Shown here: positions 42,958-53,140 of the stretch, piece by piece
Layout of the letters: each line of letters begins with the position of its first letter
How positions within the stretch are numbered: position 1 is the stretch's first letter
Assembly (NCBI GenBank): GCA_964494325.1
Contig: CAZBTJ010000007.1
Location: 1 to 64,000, forward strand
Origin: JAIPFM01 sp964494325
GTDB lineage: Bacteria; Planctomycetota; Phycisphaerae; Sedimentisphaerales; Anaerobacaceae
Reading direction: 5' to 3'
DNA length: 64,000 bases
Program-made: the position numbers and the translations under genes
The notes under the pieces: model-generated
Told to the model about the DNA's origin: nothing
The model's database searches: none
The model's input: only the letters and a program-made list of their open reading frames with translations

Positions 42958-45900
42958 CTACTGTAACATATATTCGACAGCATTGACAAGCATCTGCTCA
43001 CCCTCTTCATACAAATCATACAGACCGGCTGTTTCGGAGCTAATGCCACTGGCCTCGCGACTTCCTGTCAGGAACACCAACCGATGACCGGCCAGTGTGT
43101 CCGTGCCAACGCCACCCGTATGCGTCATCGTGGCCCCTGTCTGCCATTCAGCTATCACCATCCCCCCAGCAGGACCGTTGCCAGCGTCTGAAATCGTGGC
43201 CAGGAGTGTCCCGTCAGCATTCAACGGATCATCATTGACCGAGATGCCCCGCGACACAGTGGTGCCATCAGTTGGATAGGTCACCACGCCGGCAAAGGAA
43301 TTGGCCATGGTGCCTGCAGCCAACTCAATGCCTGCAAAGACTGGATGGCTCGGATTGTTGACTGTCAAGGTAATGTCTCCAGTCGTATCGACCATCGTCG
43401 TACCGGTGGTAAATCCCATGCGACTGGACCGAATCGTGTACCCACCCGTGATAATCATGGGCGCAGTCACGCTGTTCCACCTTGTGGCACCGTCATCCTG
43501 ATAACCACCACTGGCAACCGAACGACTGACGATCACCAGATCCGCCGTATTGAGCGTCTCCACACTGGGCGCGTTGGTTGTGACATATCTGATCACGTTG
43601 TATCCGCTGGCCTTCAGTAGATCGGTGTATGCCTTATCAGGCGCTTCCGTGAAACCGGCACCAGCCGCCCCGTCTGCGGGTACGTTATCAGCACCATGGA
43701 AGGAGACCCAAACAACCAGGGCCTTGTTACCCGTATCACCTGGATCAACCGCGTTGGCATTCAGTGTGATATCATCAATCAACAACATGCCAGCAGCACC
43801 GCTACCCTCCACACCAATCTGGAGCTTTGTCACATTTTGAACATTGACGGAAGACAGGTCAACATTCCAGGTCTGCCAAAATCCCAGAGCCATGTTACCG
43901 GGATCACCTGTGTAGACGATTTTGCTATTATTGATCTTGACATACAGCGTGCCCGTGTTGCCCGTTTGACCACTAAAGGCGATCGAGAGGGTTTGAGCAC
44001 CACCCAGGGTCCAATCTTGTGCGGGAGCGAATGCCCGTTCAGTCTGGGATGCTACACCACCCGTATTGTTGTAGTAGAACGGCATGGCCTGGCCACTGCC
44101 TGGCTTGGTGTTCGTGGTTTCCATGATGTCACCGTTATAGTGATCACTCGACACACTCCAGATGTCATGTCCAATACCGGCACCTGTGCCATTGCCATTG
44201 TACCCGGCAGGGAAGAACTCATCGGCAGAGTAACCATACCCATCAAGCCAAACCTGGAAAGGACGATCCGGACTGTCGTTGTTGTAGCGCTCAAAATCGT
44301 CTACAACCAGCGTAGCCACCGTCAAGAAACTCCACACAGGACCGGGCCAGACAGATGCAGCCTCTGCATTGTTCACTTCATCCACACGCCAGTAATAGGT
44401 CTGACCCATTTCAATATCAAACGCACTGAGATTGATGCTGTTAGTAGTGGATGTCAAAGAAGGCGCCAAACCGTCAGCTATTTCATTGGCGTCTGTACTG
44501 ACATATACCCTACTTTGAGCGGCTTCGCGCCCTGCACGCCAGGACAGCACGTCGCCAGGAAGAATGTCCACTGATCCGGACACAGGCAACGGTGTGCGAG
44601 CTGCAGCAGGAATCGCACTAAACTGAACTTCACTAAGACTGTAGGACGTCAAGAAACCACCCCAGTTGCTTTGAATATTCAAACGCACCATCTTGGCTAC
44701 TGCACCACCAAAGTCAATGAGATCATACTCATTATAGGTGGGGCGTCCCGGTGCCCGACTGAACTCATTGGCGTCCTCCAATGTTTCCCAGGTCTGACCA
44801 TCAGTTGAATACTCAATCAAAACGCCCTTGACGCCATAGCCAAGAAAACTCTCAGCCGAATTGTTAGAATTCCAGACCTTCATGATGTCAAGCTTTTTGA
44901 CCCCGTCAAATTCGTATTGAATCCAGGGCGTTAAATCATCCATGGCCGTAAACCACATGGTCTCAGTTTTAATACCATGTGTCTCGTCATCCCCTAGTCC
45001 GGTCCCATTGGTGGTATTCTCCGGGATTGAATATTCATCAGACACACTGGATGCCGTGACGATTATGTCAGAGCCAGCCATCTGTATTGAATAGGGTTCG
45101 GCGGTGAAGCTCCAGATGTCACCCTTGAACACAGTTCTATCCGGAGCACCATTCACTTCGTCCACACGCCAAAAATAGGTTTGACCAAAATCATATCGCC
45201 CTGGATCAAGTGAATTAGCATCCAAGTTCGAAAACGTGGGCTCAGTCGCATCATTCACATCATCGAAATTCTGTCCCACAAACACATTATGTGTCACCGC
45301 ATACTCACTAGGTGTCCATGACAACAAGCTATCGCGAAGTACATCCTCAGCCCCATCACCAGGCACAGGCTTTACGGCTGCCAGGCTTGGACCGCGGTCA
45401 CTCTCAGGTGGACCGTCGCCTGTGGGCACATAATCGGGATTGGTCGTTAATACGATCTTGTCAATAATCAGGCCGTTCTCACGCTGATAGACATTGAGCG
45501 TATGCACACCCACCGTGGGGACCTCGAAGAAGGCAGGCACATTGTCCATCGTGTCATTGGACCAAGTGTAATTGGCGTTCCAGCCATCCATGCGATTGCT
45601 GGTAGTGTTTTCTTCACCATTCAGACCGACGTGGCAAGAATCGTCACTTCCGCTGGCACCCCAAGCTCGCACCCAAACATAGTGGGTACCGGTCTTGACA
45701 AACTCAATCAGATAATTCATGTGGGGATTCGAGGCTGCGTAGCCTGTCGTGCCAGCGTTACCTCCACCCGTACCCTCCATACCGAAAACCCCTGTAAAAT
45801 CATCCTTGGGTCCGGTCAGCTCAAAAGTCCCCCCGCTCTGCTCGATCAGTTCATCATAATTTTCCGCCTCCACACTCACGATGCCATCGGCACCGGTATC

Positions 45901-45981
45901 CTGTCTCAGGGTATTTGCCATCAGGCTCCCACTGAGCGCAACCGCCACAACAAGGGTTGCAATCATTAATCTAGAATTCAT
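42958..45981 (-). CDS. Giant secreted protein: carbohydrate-binding, discoidin-like and ThuA-like domains
   Basis: 1007 aa from ATG 45981, with a strong GGAGGTG ribosome site; an upstream start at 45996 is rejected. Signal peptide (LMIATLVVAVALSGSLMA). Then a CBM6/malectin-like jelly roll (about 35-190; VSVEAENYDELIEQ), a Fn3-like module (about 205-300; YFWRVDEVNG), a discoidin/F5-8C-like module (about 305-465; WIQYEFDGVKKLDIMKVWNS) and a second Fn3-like module (about 470-565; YYWRVDEVNNAEAASVWPG). Next is a beta-sandwich starting VVDDFERYNND (about 568-760), then a ThuA/GATase-like C-terminus (about 765-1005; VIVSRSVASGGYQDDG). Likely binds and processes polysaccharide outside the cell. No catalytic residues are certain. 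Confidence 0.75.
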   Translation of the reverse strand: MNSRLMIATLVVAVALSGSLMANTLRQDTGADGIVSVEAENYDELIEQSGGTFELTGPKDDFTGVFGMEGTGGGNAGTTGYAASNPHMNYLIEFVKTGTHYVWVRAWGASGSDDSCHVGLNGEENTTSNRMDGWNANYTWSNDTMDNVPAFFEVPTVGVHTLNVYQRENGLIIDKIVLTTNPDYVPTGDGPPESDRGPSLAAVKPVPGDGAEDVLRDSLLSWTPSEYAVTHNVFVGQNFDDVNDATEPTFSNLDANSLDPGRYDFGQTYFWRVDEVNGAPDRTVFKGDIWSFTAEPYSIQMAGSDIIVTASSVSDEYSIPENTTNGTGLGDDETHGIKTETMWFTAMDDLTPWIQYEFDGVKKLDIMKVWNSNNSAESFLGYGVKGVLIEYSTDGQTWETLEDANEFSRAPGRPTYNEYDLIDFGGAVAKMVRLNIQSNWGGFLTSYSLSEVQFSAIPAAARTPLPVSGSVDILPGDVLSWRAGREAAQSRVYVSTDANEIADGLAPSLTSTTNSINLSAFDIEMGQTYYWRVDEVNNAEAASVWPGPVWSFLTVATLVVDDFERYNNDSPDRPFQVWLDGYGYSADEFFPAGYNGNGTGAGIGHDIWSVSSDHYNGDIMETTNTKPGSGQAMPFYYNNTGGVASQTERAFAPAQDWTLGGAQTLSIAFSGQTGNTGTLYVKINNSKIVYTGDPGNMALGFWQTWNVDLSSVNVQNVTKLQIGVEGSGAAGMLLIDDITLNANAVDPGDTGNKALVVWVSFHGADNVPADGAAGAGFTEAPDKAYTDLLKASGYNVIRYVTTNAPSVETLNTADLVIVSRSVASGGYQDDGATRWNSVTAPMIITGGYTIRSSRMGFTTGTTMVDTTGDITLTVNNPSHPVFAGIELAAGTMANSFAGVVTYPTDGTTVSRGISVNDDPLNADGTLLATISDAGNGPAGGMVIAEWQTGATMTHTGGVGTDTLAGHRLVFLTGSREASGISSETAGLYDLYEEGEQMLVNAVEYMLQ

Positions 45982-46304
45982 CAAACACCTCCTCAAAAAG
46001 GGTAAAATTGTATAGTACAGCCATGCGACATGGCCGTCTATATATTAACAGGAATCAGAATAAATCGCGTTTTTTGGACTGTTTCCTGTGTTCTACGTCC
46101 TTAGATTTCGTAAAAGTCCTGTTAGAACATAATACCTACTAAATCTTCGCTGAATATATTCCAACCTATAGGTTGATTAACAAGTATAGCAAAGATTCTC
46201 AAAACTACAAGAATTCTGATCTCTTTGATAGACATTCACCTGTTCCAAGCATCTCAATCTTGCGTTCGGTGCCTCGGAAACCCGCAGCCATACCCGATAA
46301 TTCA
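45982..46304. other. Intergenic region upstream of the giant secreted protein
   Basis: 323 bases, AT-rich, no gene. Contains a short hairpin GCCATG / CATGGC (46020-46034) in the minus-strand leader and a perfect 12-base palindrome AACCTATAGGTT (46163-46174), a possible operator. No clear promoter consensus. Confidence 0.4.
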
Positions 46305-49300
46305 TCAGACCACTTCAGTTTCTTGGAGTGGCTCAAGGTCTTCCTGCTCGGGCCAAATGCTTAGCAGCATTCGACGGGCATCTTCAGCAATTGAGTATAA
46401 ACAAGGCACAAGGACAAGCGTAATGCCAGTAGCAAAAAGAATGCCGAAGCCCAGAGAAATGGCCATAGGAATCATAAACCTCGCCTGACGTGACGTCTCA
46501 AAGATCATGGGTGCCAGCCCCCCGAAGGTTGTCAGTGTCGTCAATACAATCGGTCGAAAACGCCGCACACCCGCCTGATGAATGGCCTCAAAGGCACAGA
46601 TGCCTTCACGCATTCGACGATTGGCAAAGTCTATCAACACGAGTGAATCATTCACCACCACACCGGAGAGCGCCACAATGCCCATGAGGCTTAGCAGACT
46701 CAAAGCATACCCCATGATGACGTGCCCCAAGACAGCCCCTACAACGCCAAACGGAATGGCAATCATCACGATAATCGGTTGATAGTAGCTTCTAAAGGGA
46801 ATGGCAAGCAACGCATAAATGGCACATAGCGCCAACATCAAGCCTTGAAACAAGGCAGTGGCACTTTCAGTCATGTCTTGCTGGCGTCCCTCCCAACCGT
46901 AGGACAAACCGGGAAAGTCTTTGATCAACTGCGGCAACACCTCATCCACGAGCGTCGCCTGCACCTGGGTTGTTTGTGACATCGGATCCACATTGGCAGT
47001 GACAGTCACAGTGCGTCGACCGTTGCGACGTGAGATTGAGGTATAAGCGTGACCCCGGACGATCTCAGCTATTTGAACCAGAGGCACATCCGTGCCCTGC
47101 GGCGTTCGAACCAACAGATGCTCAAGATCATACTGCCGGGTACGTTGAGCTCGAGGTAATCTGACCTTGACCCGAATCTCATTGCGCCCGCGTTGCTGCC
47201 GCACTGCTTCCGCGCCATAAAAGGCGTTTCGGAGTTGGCGAGCCAGAGCCTGCTGTGTCAATCCCAGGCTATGGCCTTCTTCGCTTAAACTGAAGTCCAA
47301 CTGCTTCTTGCCAGGTGTAAATCCGTCGTCGATATCTTTTACGTTGGCGAAGCCACCCAATCGTTCGGCCAAGGCCTCGCTGGCACGGTCCAGCACGTCA
47401 ATGTTTCGATGGCTCAGTTCGACCGTCAAAGAAGCGCCACGGCCAGGGCCGCCTCGGTCGGATTCAAACCGCAAACGCTCAAGTCCTGCGATGGGGCCTG
47501 TACGTTCACGCCACAATCGCGTCAGTTCTGTGGTGCTGATCGGACGAACGCGAGGACCGGTCAGATAGACCGTCACCTCCACTTCATTCTCTTCGATCAG
47601 TGCAAAAATGCCCTCCGCCAGTCTGTCACCTCCATGTGCCTTAACCATTTCTTGTGCAGCCGTCAGCAAAATTCTTTGAACCTCTTCGGCCTTTGATACA
47701 GGTGATCCATGGGGCAAAAGGGCCGTGACCACAGCCCGATCCGATTCGACACGTGGCATCAGAATCATGCCAATACGCCCACTGTCGACATACCCCAGCA
47801 CACTCACGAGAACAGCTGCACCCAGTGTGACCGTCACAAAACGCATGCGAATACAAAAATCAAGAAAAGGCGCGTAGGCCCTGTTGATAAGCCACTCAAA
47901 ACCTCGACTGATAGACTGTTGCAGTCGCATGAGAAGGCCCCTCTGTTTCGACGTTTGGCGGCGACCATGCGCCAGGTGGCATGGCAGAATCAATAACGCT
48001 TCGACCCAGGATATGGCAAAAACTGTCATCACGACAAAGGGAATCGTACGCCAGATTTTGCCCATAATGCCTGGCACAAAACACAGCGGAAGAAACGCCA
48101 CAATGTTCGTGAGGATACTAAATGTCACGGGTAGCAATACTTCCTGAGTCCCCCTGATGGCTGCCTGCTTAAAATTCATACCACGCTGACGATATTCATG
48201 GATGTTCTCACCCACCACAATCGCATCATCAACGACAATCCCCAATGCAATAATGAAGGCGAACATGGAAATCATATTGATGGTAACATCAAAACCAGGT
48301 ATGAAAAGAAAGCAACCAAGAAATGAGATAGGAATCCCCATGGTCACCCAAAATGCCAGGCGAAGTTCAAGAGACAATCCCAACAGAAACAGCACCAGTG
48401 TCAACCCATAAAAGGCGTTCTTGAGCAGCAACGTAAGACGTTGACGATAGATGTTTGAGCGGTCCCTGTTGATGGTCCAATCAATACCGGGAGGCAAATC
48501 CATCTCGATGTCGGCCATGGCAACACGCACAGCATCTGAGACGCCAATGGGCGTCTGATCGCCCACGCGAAAAACGCCCAGCCCTACAGCGGGAAACCCA
48601 TTGTAGGTGGCATATTGATCCGTCTCCTCAAAGGTATCTCGGATCTGAGCCACATCATCCAGATGCAAAATGGCGCCTTCGGCCGTTGTGATCAAGGGAA
48701 TCGTGGCAAATTCTCGAGCCCAGTCCCGCCGTTCGTTGACACGCAGCAGAATGTCCCCGGCCTGGGTCTCCAGCGTGCCTCCGGGAATTTCTACCGAGGT
48801 TTGCCGTACGCGCTGGGCCACCTGATCCAACGTTAAATCGTAGGTGCGCAAGGTATCCTGTTCGATCTCAATGGCGACCTCATAACGGCGTGCCCCCACC
48901 AAATCAACCTGCGTAATGAGCGGGTCCTGCAACAAACGGTCACGCACCTGTTCGGCCAGCTCACGCAAAACCCACTCGCTGGTGTCACCGTATAACTGGA
49001 CTTGCAGCACCTCCCGACGACTGATTCGCAGGCTAACCTCGGGCTCTTCCGCATCCAAGGGAAACGTGACAATTCGATCGATTTGCTGCTTGATGTCCTG
49101 ATAGACCCGCTGTTGGTCCCCACCTTCCTCCAATTCAGCCATGACCATGCCCCTGCCTTCGGACGCAGTGGCCGTAATTTCCTTGATACCCTCCAAACCA
49201 CGAATGGCCTCCTCGATCACAAGAATGATGCCCTGCTCAACTTCTTCCGGACTTGACCCAGGATAGACCACCTGAATGCTGACCATACCCAAATCGAATC

Positions 49301-49454
49301 CAGGAAACACCTCCTGCTTGACTCGCGTGGCCATAAAAAAACCACCCACCAATAGGATAAGCATCAACAAGTTTGGTGTAATACGATTGTGGGTCATCCA
49401 GGCAATAACCCCATGACTGTCCTGAAAATTGCTATCAAGTCCGTGACGGCTCAT
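46305..49454 (-). CDS. RND-family efflux pump, inner-membrane subunit
   Basis: 1049 aa, full length for AcrB/MdtB-type pumps. First span near residue 27 then KQEVFPGFDLGMVSIQVVYPG; two large periplasmic porter regions; twelve spans in two sets. The proton-relay pair is visible in GIVVDDAIVVGENIHEY, and the second-half motif NDSLVLIDFANRRMREG is present. It drives export of hydrophobic or metal substrates using proton motive force. Substrate cannot be predicted. The start overlaps the adaptor gene stop by four bases (ATGA). No TolC-like channel gene is in the window. Confidence 0.93.
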   Translation of the reverse strand: MSRHGLDSNFQDSHGVIAWMTHNRITPNLLMLILLVGGFFMATRVKQEVFPGFDLGMVSIQVVYPGSSPEEVEQGIILVIEEAIRGLEGIKEITATASEGRGMVMAELEEGGDQQRVYQDIKQQIDRIVTFPLDAEEPEVSLRISRREVLQVQLYGDTSEWVLRELAEQVRDRLLQDPLITQVDLVGARRYEVAIEIEQDTLRTYDLTLDQVAQRVRQTSVEIPGGTLETQAGDILLRVNERRDWAREFATIPLITTAEGAILHLDDVAQIRDTFEETDQYATYNGFPAVGLGVFRVGDQTPIGVSDAVRVAMADIEMDLPPGIDWTINRDRSNIYRQRLTLLLKNAFYGLTLVLFLLGLSLELRLAFWVTMGIPISFLGCFLFIPGFDVTINMISMFAFIIALGIVVDDAIVVGENIHEYRQRGMNFKQAAIRGTQEVLLPVTFSILTNIVAFLPLCFVPGIMGKIWRTIPFVVMTVFAISWVEALLILPCHLAHGRRQTSKQRGLLMRLQQSISRGFEWLINRAYAPFLDFCIRMRFVTVTLGAAVLVSVLGYVDSGRIGMILMPRVESDRAVVTALLPHGSPVSKAEEVQRILLTAAQEMVKAHGGDRLAEGIFALIEENEVEVTVYLTGPRVRPISTTELTRLWRERTGPIAGLERLRFESDRGGPGRGASLTVELSHRNIDVLDRASEALAERLGGFANVKDIDDGFTPGKKQLDFSLSEEGHSLGLTQQALARQLRNAFYGAEAVRQQRGRNEIRVKVRLPRAQRTRQYDLEHLLVRTPQGTDVPLVQIAEIVRGHAYTSISRRNGRRTVTVTANVDPMSQTTQVQATLVDEVLPQLIKDFPGLSYGWEGRQQDMTESATALFQGLMLALCAIYALLAIPFRSYYQPIIVMIAIPFGVVGAVLGHVIMGYALSLLSLMGIVALSGVVVNDSLVLIDFANRRMREGICAFEAIHQAGVRRFRPIVLTTLTTFGGLAPMIFETSRQARFMIPMAISLGFGILFATGITLVLVPCLYSIAEDARRMLLSIWPEQEDLEPLQETEVV

Positions 49455-50734
49455 GGTCGCCCCTCTTTATTTGACGTCATTGGAGATGCCGGCTTTGGGG
49501 TCTGAGCTTCGGGCTCAATAATCTGCAATGGCATGCCCGATACCGGGGTGGCGAGATCAGTCACCACCAATCGTTCACCCTCAGTCAGGCCGTGGCCTAT
49601 AAGGACGTCCTCAGGACCAGCAAAAAGGATCTCGACCTGTCTTATCTCAAGTTGGTCATTGGGATCCATGATCCACACTGTCTTGTCATGAATAAAGGAA
49701 CGCTTAATGGCAAACACTGATTCCAGGGGCACACCCTCCACCTTCGCACTGACAAATGATCCAAGCAACAGCTTGGGCCTATCCCTGTTTTCCGGTTTTA
49801 AACAGAAGGGATCGTCAACAGCCACCAGAAGCTGCGCCATTTTGCCTTCATCCTCCAACTCACCATACAGACGCACCACACACCCGGTCCGGAATCGATC
49901 CGCCCCCCAAGCCAGTGTGTTGTAAATGGTAACACTCGATCCAATTTCGCCGTTCTTCTGAGGAATAGTAAGCCATTTGAGTTCACTGGTGGACAGCTTC
50001 AACTCGATCCAGGCCTGATCCGTTCCTATTAAGGTGGCCACTCGCGAACCCAGCGACACAGTCGTACCAAGATCAACCCATTTGTTCTGAATGATTGCAT
50101 TAAACGGCACCGTGATGTGGCATCGCTCCAAATCAAGCTGAGCCTTGCGTAAGGCGGCTTCAACAGATTCTAAGGCGGCTTGCGTCGAAGCCAACTGGGG
50201 TTCTCGAAGCACCAACTCCCTATCTTCTTCAGAAATCACTTCCCCAAGCAGTTCGTATTCCTGCCTGGCCACAGCCTGACTACCCTGTTCAACTTTTAGA
50301 TCCTTGCGTGCCTGAACAATACTGCCCTGTCGCTGCTGAACAACAATCTCATAGTCACGTGGATCAATGGTGATAAGCCTCTCACCCACGCATGCGATAC
50401 CGCCGGGAATGAACGCATCAGAGATCTCCGTAATTTGACCGGCCACCTGGGGCTGCAATGTCACCTGATGGGCGGGTATGACAGGCCCCATGGCCTCCAC
50501 CACCGTAGCGTGTCGACTCTTCTTGGTCTCCGAAATCCTTACAAGTTTGGCCTGTCGGAGCGGCTTCTTGCGCTGAGCCTTGGGCACCGTGGCCATCTGG
50601 TATTTGTACGCAGCCATAGCCCCACCAGCGATACCAATGATCAAGAAAATCTTGACAACGTGCCCCAGAAATTTTGATGATTGGCGGCCTGCGATTGGTT
50701 CAGGTGTGCTCTTTGAATCTTTTGATGTTCCCAT
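49451..50734 (-). CDS. RND efflux periplasmic adaptor (membrane fusion protein)
   Basis: 427 aa HlyD/AcrA-like. One membrane span (about 24-43) anchors it. A lipoyl-like half-motif (VTLQPQVAGQITEIS) and its return (ITVPFNAIIQNKWVDLGTTV) flank a coiled-coil hairpin of about 90 residues (VQQRQGSIVQARKDLKVEQ begins it). Beta-barrel and membrane-proximal domains follow; the C-terminal ~20 residues are Pro-rich. Bridges the pump to an outer-membrane channel. First gene of a two-gene operon with the RND subunit. Confidence 0.92.
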   Translation of the reverse strand: MGTSKDSKSTPEPIAGRQSSKFLGHVVKIFLIIGIAGGAMAAYKYQMATVPKAQRKKPLRQAKLVRISETKKSRHATVVEAMGPVIPAHQVTLQPQVAGQITEISDAFIPGGIACVGERLITIDPRDYEIVVQQRQGSIVQARKDLKVEQGSQAVARQEYELLGEVISEEDRELVLREPQLASTQAALESVEAALRKAQLDLERCHITVPFNAIIQNKWVDLGTTVSLGSRVATLIGTDQAWIELKLSTSELKWLTIPQKNGEIGSSVTIYNTLAWGADRFRTGCVVRLYGELEDEGKMAQLLVAVDDPFCLKPENRDRPKLLLGSFVSAKVEGVPLESVFAIKRSFIHDKTVWIMDPNDQLEIRQVEILFAGPEDVLIGHGLTEGERLVVTDLATPVSGMPLQIIEPEAQTPKPASPMTSNKEGRP

Positions 50735-50849
50735 AAATGGACCCTAATTAAACATTGCCATCCGTGACGGACAATAGCATACCAATCACTCAGAAAAACT
50801 CAAGAAATAACCATCCTGAATCATACGCATGACGGACGGATTGGAGAGG

Positions 50850-50910
50850 TTGACAAATTCATAAAATACCACTTATTTCGCTAATCAACCTAGAGACAAT
50901 CCTCTATAAT
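50850..50910 (+). promoter_or_regulatory. Candidate promoter elements upstream of the beta-helix enzyme
   Basis: A perfect TTGACA at 50850-50855 and a perfect TATAAT at 50905-50910 are present but too far apart to pair. TTGACA with TTATTT (50873-50878, 17-base spacer), or TATAAT with a weak upstream -35, are the options. The ATG of the gene is at 50956. Confidence 0.35.
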
Positions 50911-50955
50911 AGACGCCTGCAAAACCAGGTAACACTATTTAGAAAGAGAACCAGT

Positions 50956-53058
50956 ATGAAACAAATAGCCTTGTGTTTTTTGAGTCTGTATTTCGGTTTA
51001 GGTGCCTCAGCACTTGACATTCATGTAGCCCCCACAGGTCACAACAACAACCCAGGCACGATATCTAAACCAATGGCCAGCCTGGCCGGCGCAAGAGACC
51101 GAATCAGGCAACTCAGAACCCTTGACCTGTTAAACGAAACAGTGCGCGTGATTGTGGCCCAGGGCACCTACTTTATGACTGAACCTTTGGCATTGACAGA
51201 ACAGGATTCAGGGACTGAACAGACCCCAGTCACGTTTATGGCGAATGCCACCCAAAAAGCAACGTTTGTGGGCGGTATTCAAATAGATCACTGGGAAAAA
51301 GTGTCAGAGACTCTTTGGAAAACTTGCGTGCCTGAAGTGCCCCGCTACGGATTGTATTTCGAGCAACTTTACGTGAATGGGCAACGCGCCACACGCGCCA
51401 AGTCACCCAACCAGGGATTCTACGTCTTAAAGGGTGTCAAAGAAACGATCGTGAACAAGGGCAAAGGACGGGTGCCCGCCATGGCCGTTCAGACACTGAA
51501 CCTGTTCGAGCCCGCTGCAACCGATCTTGCAACCTTCACAAAACCCGATTTTGACGATGCACTGGTCACTCTGTATCACAAATGGGACAATACACGTAAA
51601 CGAATCACAGCCTTTGACACAGAAACATCCTCCATTTTCACCGTGGGCAAGGGTATGAAGCCATGGAACTCCCTGGATAAAAAGACACGTTTTACGGTGG
51701 AGAATTACAGGGCTGCCCTTGATGCCTGCGGTGAATGGTATCTGGAGCGAGATGGCACACTGTACTATGTGCCTTGTGAAGGGGATGATATCACAAACAT
51801 GGACGTGTTCGCCCCGGTGACTAATCGTTTTATGACGTTGACAGGAAATCCCTCAAGTGGGAAAAAGATACAACATCTTCGATTCAAAAACCTCTGTTTT
51901 AAGGTCGCCGGCTACCGCACACCGCTTCTCGGGAACGAACCGGCGCAGGCCGCATCGCCTGTTGATGCCGTGGTCATGGCCGATTATGCCCACAAGATCG
52001 ATTTTGTGCAGTGTGAAATCGCACAGATTGGCACCAGTGCCATCTGGTTTCAAAATGCCTGCACAGATTGTTCGGTATCCCACTGCTACCTTCATGACCT
52101 GGGGGCTGGCGGCCTAAAGATCGGTGCAATTCAAAAACCGAACGATCCCCAAGATCTCACACAGAGAATTAAGGTGGACAATAATATCATCCGCTCAGGC
52201 GGGCATGTCTTTCCCTGTGCTGTGGGCGTGAGTCTTTTCCAGACAAGTGACAACCGCGTGACCCACAATGACATTGCCAACTTCCGCTATTCAGGCGTAT
52301 CCGTGGGCTGGACATGGGGCTATTCACCCAGCCCTGCCAAGCGTAATATCATTGAATACAATCATATCCACCATCTGGGATGGGGAGAATTGTGTGATAT
52401 GGGTGGCGTTTATTGCCTGGGCAAATCAGAGGGAACCTCGGTCAGCCACAACCTCATCCACCACATCTATTCATTTGACTATGGGGGGTGGGGTCTGTAC
52501 ACCGATGAAGGGTCCACCGGCATCATCATGGAAAACAACCTGGTGTATGCCTGTAAGAACTCAGGGTTTCATCAACACTATGGACGAGAAAATACCATTC
52601 GAAATAATATCTTCGCCGGAAACATCAGGGCTCAGCTACAGGCCACACGCGTTGAAGAACATCTGTCATTCAACTTCACCCACAACATCGTTTGGTTCTC
52701 TACAGGCAGTTTGCTGAGCAGTCGATGGCATCAAGTCAATATGCATTCGGACAAAAACTGCTATTGGGATACACGCACGCAAGAGGTTAGATTTGGCAAA
52801 GCCTCACTGAAAGAATGGCAGGCAAGTGGTAAGGATCTCAACTCTGTGATTGCCGACCCGAAGTTTGTCAATCCAGAGGCCTTTGATTTCAGGGTAAGAA
52901 ACAAAGCGGTCATGCAGGACATTGGTTTTAAGCCATTCGACACCACAAAAGCCGGCGTATACGGATCTGAAGCCTGGACAAAGCTCGCCCAATTAGATCC
53001 CGCTGTAAAAAGAAGCTTCGATGACACCGTGGCACAACTTGAAGCTCAGACAAAATAG
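50956..53058 (+). CDS. Secreted right-handed beta-helix enzyme, GH141-like
   Basis: 700 aa. Signal peptide (MKQIALCFLSLYFGLGASA). The N-terminal region (DIHVAPTGHNNNPGTISKPM, then VRVIVAQGTYFMTEPLAL) is the usual entry of pectate-lyase-like helices. The middle has an inserted beta domain carrying WYLERDGTLYYVP. Residues about 310-610 are helix rungs with N-rich turns (ITHN/VSHN type) and the block GDMGGVYCLG-like CDMGGVYCLGKSEGTSVSHN. This layout matches GH141 and related plant-polysaccharide enzymes (fucosidase/xylanase), but activity is only a family-level guess. Monocistronic as far as visible. Confidence 0.7.
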   Translation: MKQIALCFLSLYFGLGASALDIHVAPTGHNNNPGTISKPMASLAGARDRIRQLRTLDLLNETVRVIVAQGTYFMTEPLALTEQDSGTEQTPVTFMANATQKATFVGGIQIDHWEKVSETLWKTCVPEVPRYGLYFEQLYVNGQRATRAKSPNQGFYVLKGVKETIVNKGKGRVPAMAVQTLNLFEPAATDLATFTKPDFDDALVTLYHKWDNTRKRITAFDTETSSIFTVGKGMKPWNSLDKKTRFTVENYRAALDACGEWYLERDGTLYYVPCEGDDITNMDVFAPVTNRFMTLTGNPSSGKKIQHLRFKNLCFKVAGYRTPLLGNEPAQAASPVDAVVMADYAHKIDFVQCEIAQIGTSAIWFQNACTDCSVSHCYLHDLGAGGLKIGAIQKPNDPQDLTQRIKVDNNIIRSGGHVFPCAVGVSLFQTSDNRVTHNDIANFRYSGVSVGWTWGYSPSPAKRNIIEYNHIHHLGWGELCDMGGVYCLGKSEGTSVSHNLIHHIYSFDYGGWGLYTDEGSTGIIMENNLVYACKNSGFHQHYGRENTIRNNIFAGNIRAQLQATRVEEHLSFNFTHNIVWFSTGSLLSSRWHQVNMHSDKNCYWDTRTQEVRFGKASLKEWQASGKDLNSVIADPKFVNPEAFDFRVRNKAVMQDIGFKPFDTTKAGVYGSEAWTKLAQLDPAVKRSFDDTVAQLEAQTK

Positions 53059-53140
53059 AAGGAATAAACACGCTCTGTACAAATGTCAGTATTCGCGTAC
53101 AATAGCCCCTTTTACATCACTCTTTTAGCTCAGGTATGGC

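Noticed and set aside
43696..44574. 292-codon plus-strand frame opposite the giant secreted protein
   Set aside because: Shadow of a Thr/Gly/Asp-rich gene on the other strand; no start signal or recognisable fold.
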